NCBI GenBank assembly: GCA_017857425.1
Contig: JAFMDE010000003.1
Location: 1-34,798 of the forward strand
Length of the DNA stretch: 34,798 nt
Origin: Akkermansiaceae bacterium
GTDB lineage: Bacteria > Verrucomicrobiota > Verrucomicrobiia > Verrucomicrobiales > Akkermansiaceae
Direction: 5' to 3'
The position numbers were made by a program, and so were the translations under genes. The notes below the pieces were generated by a model. That model did no database searches. It was given only the letters and a program-made list of their open reading frames with translations, and had not been told where the DNA came from. The stretch's first letter is position 1. Every line of letters begins with the position of its first letter. Positions 27,934-34,798 of the stretch are shown one piece after another.

Positions 27934-29073
27934 GTGAGCGGAGCAAATCAGAAATCGATCTACATTGTCGCAGGTGAGGTCAGCGGGGATACTCATGGAG
28001 CCTGCCTGATGGAGGCCCTGCTTGCCCGTGTGCCCGCTGCTTCCTTTCATGGCGCAGGTGGGCCTGCGATGCAGGCGGTGGCAGGCAAAGGCTTAGCGAA
28101 CTGGGTAGAGGATGCCGCGGTCATGGGCATATGGGAAGTTCTTAAGCATTATCAATGGTTTAAAAAGCGTTTCAATGAGATGCTTGCGGAGGTTGAAGAG
28201 CTCAATCCGGATGTGCTCATTTTGATTGATTACCCAGGTTTCAATTTGCGGCTGGCTTATGCGGTTAAAAAGAGCCTGCCGAACACGAAAATAATCTACT
28301 ACATTAGCCCCCAGGTGTGGGCATGGAATAAGGGTAGGATACCCAGAATGGCGGAGACGCTGGACCTGATGTTGTGTATTTTCCCGTTTGAAAAAGAGAT
28401 ATTTGAGTCAGCTGGACTTACTACCGTTTTCACCGGGCATCCGCTGGTGGATGAGTTAGAGCATAAGCGTGAAGATGTCTCCCGTGAGCAAGACTTGATA
28501 GGTTTGTTTCCAGGGAGCCGAGAACGTGAGGTCTCGAGGCTTTTTCCTGTTATGGTGGAAACTGCGAGACGGATTCATTCACATAACCCAGAATGGAAAT
28601 TTGAGGCTGCTGCAGCATCTGAGGTGTTAGCGGAGCGCATGCGTGATATTGTTCAGCATGCCAAGTTGCCGGAATCTCTTATCACCATCAGGACAGGCTC
28701 AAGTTACTCCTTGATGCAGCGTGCGACTTCTGGAGTGGTGGCGAGCGGAACGGCTACTCTTGAGGCAGCTGCGTTGGGGCTGCCTTATTGTCTCGTTTAC
28801 AAAATTTCATGGCCAACTTGGGCCATGGGCAAGCTGTTGGTGAAATTAGACTATATCGGCTTGGTTAATATTCTTGCTGGCGAGGAAGTAGTTGAGGAAT
28901 TTATTCAAGGTGACGCCGAACCTGGGCGTATCGAGCTAAGCATATCGAGGCTGATGAACGATAGCGATAGCCGAGACGCCTTGCGGCAAAAATTACTGGC
29001 GACAGCAGCGAAACTTGGTGATTGTGGTGCTCACCAAAGAGCAGCTTCCGAGGTAGTGGCACTGCTCGAGTAA
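27934..29073 (+). CDS. lpxB: Lipid-A-disaccharide synthase; start likely GTG at 27934 rather than 27844
   Basis: SIYIVAGEVSGDTHGA, YYISPQVWAWNKGRI, TGHPLVDE, LFPGSREREVSRL. Confidence 0.93.
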   Translation: MSGANQKSIYIVAGEVSGDTHGACLMEALLARVPAASFHGAGGPAMQAVAGKGLANWVEDAAVMGIWEVLKHYQWFKKRFNEMLAEVEELNPDVLILIDYPGFNLRLAYAVKKSLPNTKIIYYISPQVWAWNKGRIPRMAETLDLMLCIFPFEKEIFESAGLTTVFTGHPLVDELEHKREDVSREQDLIGLFPGSREREVSRLFPVMVETARRIHSHNPEWKFEAAAASEVLAERMRDIVQHAKLPESLITIRTGSSYSLMQRATSGVVASGTATLEAAALGLPYCLVYKISWPTWAMGKLLVKLDYIGLVNILAGEEVVEEFIQGDAEPGRIELSISRLMNDSDSRDALRQKLLATAAKLGDCGAHQRAASEVVALLE

Positions 29074-29105
29074 CACCTTTAAGCAACGCATTTTTATTTC
29101 ATACT

Positions 29106-29996
29106 ATGACTGATACAACAGCGATGCATGCCGATAATAGCTCCCCGCGCATCTATAAAATACTGCTGATGGTTTTACCTGTAGGGGTAGTGCTTGGAAC
29201 CATCATCTTCATGTTCATGTATTTTTACCTCGAGCGTGAGGATGAGAAAAACCATGCGGTCATCGTGTCTCATGGACTTCGGGTCAGTGATTTAGAAGAT
29301 ATGGTGGGTAAATTCACCAGCCGCATCGGATTGCGGGAAATCGAGACGGAAGCGGGAAGGGCTGGATTGCTCAGGGCGGCGTCCATGATAGAAGGTCGCC
29401 TAGGGCCTCAGAACGTGGGCTACCCAGTACGCAGGTCAGAGGGGGAAGCCGCTCATGGGCTGCTGTGGAAAAATTTATCGGTGGAGATTCTTGGAGAAGA
29501 AAAACCGCAAGAGGTTATCTTTGCCGCTGTCTCCTATGCCGGTGCTGGTGAGGATGCTGATGCGAATACGGTATCCACTATGATGATGTTAGCATCATCC
29601 ATGGCACGCGAAAAACCGGCGCGCACGATCCGCTTTGTTTTCATGCCTTACAACGATGCACCTCAAGACCAGAACCAACGGCTATTAGCGGGTTGCTTGA
29701 AATCAGGTGAAAGCTGCGTTGGAATCATCGGGTTACAGACAACGGGTGAAATACCATCGGCCGGTGATTCGGCCTGGCAAATGCAGACGAAGTCTCCTGT
29801 TGATATAGCTTGGTGGAATTCGCTCACAGAGGGAAGATCAGTGATGGAATCCCGTAATAATGTCGTGCCCTCAGCCTGGTTGACCCACCCAGTCTACTCG
29901 TCCCAGACTTGGATTGATAATAGAGACCTGCGGCTCGAGCGTACTTTGGCTGCAGCGCAAGATGTCAGGAAGTGGTTGCTCAAAGCGTCACAATAG
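29106..29996 (+). CDS. Membrane-anchored M28-peptidase-like protein lacking recognisable metal ligands
   Basis: TM ILLMVLPVGVVLGTIIFMFMYFY; AGLLRAASMIEGRLGPQNVGYPVRR...EVIFAAVSYAGAGEDADANTVSTMMMLASSMAREKPARTIRFVFMPYND resembles M28 layout. Confidence 0.6.
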   Translation: MTDTTAMHADNSSPRIYKILLMVLPVGVVLGTIIFMFMYFYLEREDEKNHAVIVSHGLRVSDLEDMVGKFTSRIGLREIETEAGRAGLLRAASMIEGRLGPQNVGYPVRRSEGEAAHGLLWKNLSVEILGEEKPQEVIFAAVSYAGAGEDADANTVSTMMMLASSMAREKPARTIRFVFMPYNDAPQDQNQRLLAGCLKSGESCVGIIGLQTTGEIPSAGDSAWQMQTKSPVDIAWWNSLTEGRSVMESRNNVVPSAWLTHPVYSSQTWIDNRDLRLERTLAAAQDVRKWLLKASQ

Positions 29997-30117
29997 CGTG
30001 CGGCGGATTGCTCCAGCTGTAAAAAACATCTTGCCACAGCCGCTTAGGTGGGATACCTCCGCCCCGCACAACCTGTTTTATCTGCAATGTAGATATGATC
30101 GGTAATACTGAAAACAA

Positions 30118-30190
30118 GGGGCATTAGCTCAGTTGGTAGAGCACCTGCATGGCATGCAGGGGGTCAGCGGTTCGAATCCGCTATGCTCCA
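30118..30190 (+). tRNA. tRNA-Ala (GGC), CCA not encoded
   Basis: GGGGCAT/ATGCTCC acceptor, CCTGCATGGCATGCAGG anticodon arm, AGCGGTTCGAATCCGCT T-arm. Confidence 0.95.
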
Positions 30191-30302
30191 TTTTGTTTTT
30201 ATTGTATGGTCTCGGCTTCACTAGCTGCCGACCAGTGAACGATGACTGATGAGTCGCCGCCAATCAGGGCGGTTTTTTTATCCCTATAAATCAAACAACC
30301 CT

Positions 30303-30659
30303 ATGGCTATCGAAGGACAACAACTTGCCATCGCCTGCGCCCGCGCAGCGGAGCAAATGCAGGCCGAGGACATTCGTGTTATTGATATCGGGGGAGTATC
30401 ATCGCTCACCGACTTCATGGTTATCTGTTCAGGAACCTCTCTGCCTCACCTCAAGGCGGTGATGCGCGATGTTGAAAAAGACATCATCGAGAAATACCAG
30501 GTACATACCGTGAATGCAGAGGGCGATGCGGCCTCTCGCTGGGTGGTGCTTGATTACATCGATGTCATGGTGCACATCATGCATAATGATTTGCGTGAGC
30601 TATATAGCTTAGAGGACCTCTGGGCTGAGGGTAAAGAAGTTCACTGGCAAGAGGAGTAA
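30303..30659 (+). CDS. rsfS: Ribosome silencing factor RsfS
   Basis: DIRVIDIGGVSSLTDFMVICSGTS, GDAASRWVVLDYIDVMVHIM, YSLEDLW. Confidence 0.95.
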   Translation: MAIEGQQLAIACARAAEQMQAEDIRVIDIGGVSSLTDFMVICSGTSLPHLKAVMRDVEKDIIEKYQVHTVNAEGDAASRWVVLDYIDVMVHIMHNDLRELYSLEDLWAEGKEVHWQEE

Positions 30660-30703
30660 GCTCAGGATTTTTCCTGAATGCACCGGTGAGCATTGGTGAG
30701 TGT

Positions 30704-32428
30704 TTATTTGAGAAACGATTGATGAGATAACTCAGCATATTTGCCGTTTTTATTCATCAATTCCTCGTGAGATCCACTTTCAATAATCTGACCGCGGTCA
30801 AGCACGTGAATCATATCTGCATCTCGGATCGTCGAGAGGCGGTGGGCGATCACAAATGCGGTTCGATTCTTCATTAGGTGTTCTAAGGCCTCCTGAATCA
30901 GACGTTCCGTCTCACTATCTACAGATGCGGTGGCTTCGTCTAGGAGCAGGATAGGGGGGTTCTTAAGCAGAGCTCGCGCAATCGATAAACGTTGGCGCTC
31001 GCCGCCTGATAGTTTGACTCCTCGCTCTCCGACAATGGTGTCAAGAGCATCCGGTAATTCGCTAACAAATTGATCTGCGTTGGCTGCTTTGAGCGCGCTC
31101 CACATTTCCTCATCAGAGGCGTCCCTTTTTCCGAGATGCAGATTTTCCCTTACTGGACCATTGAAGAGAAAAGCATCTTGAGTGACATAACCAATGGTTG
31201 AACGCAGAGATTTTTTCGAAATGGTGTTCAGCTCCGTATTGTCGATGGTAATGGAGCCGGAGTCATATTCATAGAAGCGACATAAGAGATTGACGATAGT
31301 CGATTTGCCAGCGCCTGTAGTGCCGACTAGGGCGATGGTTTGCCCTGGTTGCGCCTCCAGAGTAATATTCGTCAGCGTTGGTTGCGCTGAGTAGGAAAAA
31401 CTTAAATTTTGAAACTTCACATGGCCGCGCGTTGGTTGCGGTAAGTCGGCCCCATCCGTAGCATGGATTTCATCCTCTTCATCGAGTATGGTAAACACAC
31501 GTTCTGCGGCGGCTCTTGAGGATTGTGCCATCTGATTGAGCTGATGGAGTCTTCCAAGAGGCTCATAGAGGGCCCAAATGATGGTGAAAAACTCCAATAG
31601 CACGGCGTTGTCCAAACCATGATGATAGATTTGCCAGGCACCAATTGCGAGAACGAGGGTGTAGCCAATAGAGTTGAAGAAACTCATGGTGGGGGAGTAG
31701 ATGGCCCACGCTTTCATCACGGTAAGATTGGCATCACGCACTTGAGCCGATGATTGATTGAAACAGGCAAATTCGTCATCCTCAGCAGCGTAGGACTTGA
31801 TTTGTCTGATTCCGGCAATGTTATCGTGAAGCATGGCATTCATTTCTCCAGTGGCTTTGCGGACAATCCGGTAACGTTTGCCGGCGTGACGTGTATATAG
31901 CCACGCTCCGATGATGAGTAAGGGTAATGGTGCCAGTGCGCTGATGGCGAGGATGGGGGAGCGGGTGAAGAGAAAGATGGTGACGATGAGTACCTGGAGA
32001 AGCGCGATGAGACCCTGTTCAATACCATCAATAAGAACACGTTCCATCTGAGGGACATCTTCAGCCACTCGGGTCATAATATCTCCTGTGCGCCGTTCAT
32101 CAAACCACTTCAAGCGGAGACGCTGTAGCTTGTTGTAGAGTGATGAGCGTAAATCATAGATGGCTTTTTGCTCAAAGATGTTGTTGATCAGAATTCGCAG
32201 ACAGTTGAAAAAGTCCCTCAAAAAGAAGGCGACAACGACGACGGCAACGTATGGCCATAGTTTTTCAATCTCGCCCCCGTCGATGACCTCGCGCTTGATT
32301 CGTCCCGTCATCATGGGGAAAACCAGCAGCATAAGAGTCATTAAAATGGCACAAACTAGCTGGGCAGTAGCCAGTTTAGGATACTTGCCGAGGTAGGAAA
32401 AAATGCGCAAAATAGTCTGCATAGACAC
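30704..32428 (-). CDS. ABC transporter, fused permease/ATPase (MsbA-like)
   Basis: GTTGAGKST Walker A, KLSGGERQRLSIARALL signature, ILLLDEATASVD. Confidence 0.95.
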   Translation of the reverse strand: MSMQTILRIFSYLGKYPKLATAQLVCAILMTLMLLVFPMMTGRIKREVIDGGEIEKLWPYVAVVVVAFFLRDFFNCLRILINNIFEQKAIYDLRSSLYNKLQRLRLKWFDERRTGDIMTRVAEDVPQMERVLIDGIEQGLIALLQVLIVTIFLFTRSPILAISALAPLPLLIIGAWLYTRHAGKRYRIVRKATGEMNAMLHDNIAGIRQIKSYAAEDDEFACFNQSSAQVRDANLTVMKAWAIYSPTMSFFNSIGYTLVLAIGAWQIYHHGLDNAVLLEFFTIIWALYEPLGRLHQLNQMAQSSRAAAERVFTILDEEDEIHATDGADLPQPTRGHVKFQNLSFSYSAQPTLTNITLEAQPGQTIALVGTTGAGKSTIVNLLCRFYEYDSGSITIDNTELNTISKKSLRSTIGYVTQDAFLFNGPVRENLHLGKRDASDEEMWSALKAANADQFVSELPDALDTIVGERGVKLSGGERQRLSIARALLKNPPILLLDEATASVDSETERLIQEALEHLMKNRTAFVIAHRLSTIRDADMIHVLDRGQIIESGSHEELMNKNGKYAELSHQSFLK

Positions 32429-32594
32429 TAAAAGTAGTTCATTCTTCTGTACGAATGTCGACTGATCATTATAGATACAAGGAAAAACTAAATAAAAATA
32501 AACAAATTTTGCATTGCGGGTTAAGCATAAAATTTGTAAAATAAGGTAAGTTAGTTATGTCAATCAAGACATCTGTAACAAATTTCTACCCGTC

Positions 32595-33404
32595 ATGTCT
32601 AAAATAATTGGAATCATAGCCGCTGCCGTTTTGGTCATTGCGGCTTTTGTCGCGTTTAAGAACCAGCAGGCTTATGGCAAGGAAATTGATAATTTCCGAT
32701 CTGCGCAGGCAGAAAAAAAAGATACCATACAGCGGCTTGAGGATCAGCAAAAAAGATTTAAGGAGGCTGAAGAAGGCAAGGCAGCCTTGACGCTTAACCT
32801 TGTAGAGAGGGGCAAGAAGCTAGCCACTGCCATTAGAGACTACGATGATCTGAAAAAAGAAGTCAGTTCCTTGAAAGAGAGTCATAGCATCAAAGAAGAA
32901 CAGATCGCTACAGCAGGAGACATTCTTAAAGGATTGCCTGAGCCAGATGACCTCATACCTAAGCTTAAACGTTTGCGCAATCAACTCATGGAGGCTGAGG
33001 AAGGTACAGCTAATGAAGTGGACCGAGTAAAAAAGCTCACCCAACAAGACCAAGATGCTAAGCAAAAGATTCAATCCCTAAGCCAAGTCATTGATGGCTA
33101 CTCAATGGGTCGTTCCCTGATGAGTCTCAAAACGAGCATTAGCGCCATCTACAGTGGGTGGGGCTTTGTGATTCTCGCAGGCGGAGACAATGAAGGTGTC
33201 GTTCCCGGTTCCATGCTTAATGTGGTGAGAGCAGGCGAGGTGATCGCCAAGCTTAGAGTGACTGCCGTTGAGGCAGGGCGTTCTGCCGCTGATATTGTTG
33301 TAGATTCCATGTCCGCTGACACAATGCTTCGAGCCGGGGATGAGGTAGTTGCAGAAGAAAAACTAGAGCAGTCATCCAATGAACTGAGTTTGCTAACTCG
33401 ATAA
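32595..33404 (+). CDS. TM + coiled-coil + C-terminal beta-rich domain protein (paralog 1)
   Basis: 269 aa; N-terminal TM; SGWGFVILAGGDNEGVVPGSMLNVVRAGEVIAKLRVTAVEAGRSAADIV. Confidence 0.75.
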   Translation: MSKIIGIIAAAVLVIAAFVAFKNQQAYGKEIDNFRSAQAEKKDTIQRLEDQQKRFKEAEEGKAALTLNLVERGKKLATAIRDYDDLKKEVSSLKESHSIKEEQIATAGDILKGLPEPDDLIPKLKRLRNQLMEAEEGTANEVDRVKKLTQQDQDAKQKIQSLSQVIDGYSMGRSLMSLKTSISAIYSGWGFVILAGGDNEGVVPGSMLNVVRAGEVIAKLRVTAVEAGRSAADIVVDSMSADTMLRAGDEVVAEEKLEQSSNELSLLTR

Positions 33405-33510
33405 CATGAAAGCATTTGTAGATTCTCCAATTCTACATAATTATCCTATCATGTGCTGCATGACTTTATAAATCAACCACCTCAATTCTCCCTTAACACA
33501 CCCACAGACC

Positions 33511-34320
33511 ATGAAACTTGCCGCCTATATTATTTCCATCGTTATCATTCTCACAGGTGCATGGTTCTCTTACAGCACCATGAGTAAATTTGCTACACTG
33601 CAAGATGATCGTATCGAGCTCGATCAGCAGAACAAAACCCGTAGTGCCTATATCATCAAAACAAAGAAGGAAGCCAAGGACATGGAGACTGAGCGAGATC
33701 AGGTAAAGACCTCACTTGCCGAGGCTGATGCCGAGCTAGGTAACATGGAGGCGAACATCAAACTTACGAAGCGCGAAGCATCGATTTTGAGCGATAAAAT
33801 AGCAGACCAGGATAGGCAGCTTAAAAAAACTCAGGATGTTATTGCCAATATCAAGGCTGCATTTGAGGAATTGGGTGGGGATATTGAGCTGAATCAAGTT
33901 CCGGATCTTATTACAAAACTCGAGGACGATGTGAAAAAAGCGAATAGGGCATTTGAGGATCAACAAATACTCGCTGAATCTTTGAGTGAAAGTGTGGTAG
34001 CCAATGAACAAAAAATTACCGATCTCAACGATCGAATTCAAAAACGAAAGAAGCGCATAGCAGGCAACAAAGCAGAAGGTCGTATTACCGCTACCGACCA
34101 CAACTGGGGTTTTGCCGTCATTGACGTGCCGGACAACATGCCTGTAGATAACACATCCAAGCTGATTGTTAAAAGAGGTGCCGCCTTCATCGGCAAACTG
34201 AGCATTAATGCGATTGAGGGAAAGCGTGTGATAGCAGACATCGACTACCCAAGCATGACGGCAGGTATGGTGGTTCAGCCAGGTGATGCGGTTATTCTGG
34301 CAAAGCCAGTGACCAACTAA
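33511..34320 (+). CDS. TM + coiled-coil + C-terminal beta-rich domain protein (paralog 2)
   Basis: 269 aa; N-terminal TM; HNWGFAVIDVPDNMPVDNTSKLIVKRGAAFIGKLSINAIEGKRVIADID. Confidence 0.75.
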   Translation: MKLAAYIISIVIILTGAWFSYSTMSKFATLQDDRIELDQQNKTRSAYIIKTKKEAKDMETERDQVKTSLAEADAELGNMEANIKLTKREASILSDKIADQDRQLKKTQDVIANIKAAFEELGGDIELNQVPDLITKLEDDVKKANRAFEDQQILAESLSESVVANEQKITDLNDRIQKRKKRIAGNKAEGRITATDHNWGFAVIDVPDNMPVDNTSKLIVKRGAAFIGKLSINAIEGKRVIADIDYPSMTAGMVVQPGDAVILAKPVTN

Positions 34321-34331
34321 ACAGCGGATTT

Positions 34332-34798
34332 CTATCGAATGAACCTTTGTTGAAGGTTCTTGAGAATATCCTGAAGTTCCTTGGCTTCATTCATCAGGGC
34401 GACCATTTGCTCAGGCCCTAGATCAGGTTGGCGTAGTCTTGCGCGCACTGCGGCCTCTTTATTTTGAAAATGAGTGCTTACTAGCATGGCTGTTGTTTCT
34501 TCAGCGGCACGAACAGGGCTCTTAGGGGTATCTCCAGTGAGGGTGTTGCGCAGAGCTTGCTGGTCATCAGGCTTTAAGGAGGTGAGGTAGGTCTGAATCG
34601 CGGCAGCACTATTGGGGTTGGGTAGTTTAGCAAGAATATCACGCAAGATTGAGCCTCCGGAGAGTGAGCTCAAAGGGTCAACAATGGTTTCAAGTTGTTC
34701 GCCAAGCCAATCCTGTGCATCTTGAGAGGTTAAGGCCAAGTGGCAAAGGTAGGCAATAGATCCGTTCATGGGAGTAGCTTGCACCTTTGGAGTCATTG
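34332..34798 (-). CDS. dnaG: Probable C-terminal part of DNA primase (DnaG), continuing past the window edge
   Basis: IAYLCHLALTSQDAQDWLGEQLE... and ...MVALMNEAKELQDILKNLQQRF resemble DnaG helicase-binding C-terminus; M at 34796 may be internal. Confidence 0.5.
   Translation of the reverse strand, partial: MTPKVQATPMNGSIAYLCHLALTSQDAQDWLGEQLETIVDPLSSLSGGSILRDILAKLPNPNSAAAIQTYLTSLKPDDQQALRNTLTGDTPKSPVRAAEETTAMLVSTHFQNKEAAVRARLRQPDLGPEQMVALMNEAKELQDILKNLQQRFIR

Noticed and set aside
30662-30677. TCAGGA-TTTT-TCCTGA hairpin between convergent rsfS and ABC exporter genes
   Set aside because: Short 6-bp stem without a U-tract on either strand; may contribute to termination but is not convincing alone.

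Overview
The window looks like a chromosomal segment of a Verrucomicrobia-like bacterium; this assignment rests on protein flavour only, as no 16S is present. It is mostly housekeeping: recA, rpmB (bL28), trxA, an mreB-mreC-mreD-mrdA(PBP2)-rng cluster, tyrS, rnc, trmD, lpxB, rsfS, an MsbA-type ABC exporter, a probable dnaG 3' end at the right edge, tRNA-His(GTG) and tRNA-Ala(GGC). I see no prophage, CRISPR array, intact IS element or biosynthetic cluster. The most unusual locus is 2999-7861 (minus strand). It encodes a HerA/DUF87-type ATPase with a C-terminal coiled coil, then a 601-aa protein whose N-terminal half is recognisably a RAYT/Y1 (IS200-like) transposase domain with the HUH histidines replaced (SNHFHLLV-type -> SGNLSMLV), fused to one TM helix and an uncharacterised extracytoplasmic domain, then a DCC/DUF393 protein. 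Other items worth a look: a degenerate M28-peptidase-like membrane protein after lpxB, a degenerate CPBP protease-like protein, two tandem 269-aa MreC-like-architecture paralogs, a DUF883-like protein with 11-mer LEA-like repeats, an unannotated 30-aa TM protein, a 15-bp tandem repeat/12-bp hairpin just after recA, and near-complete absence of Shine-Dalgarno sequences.
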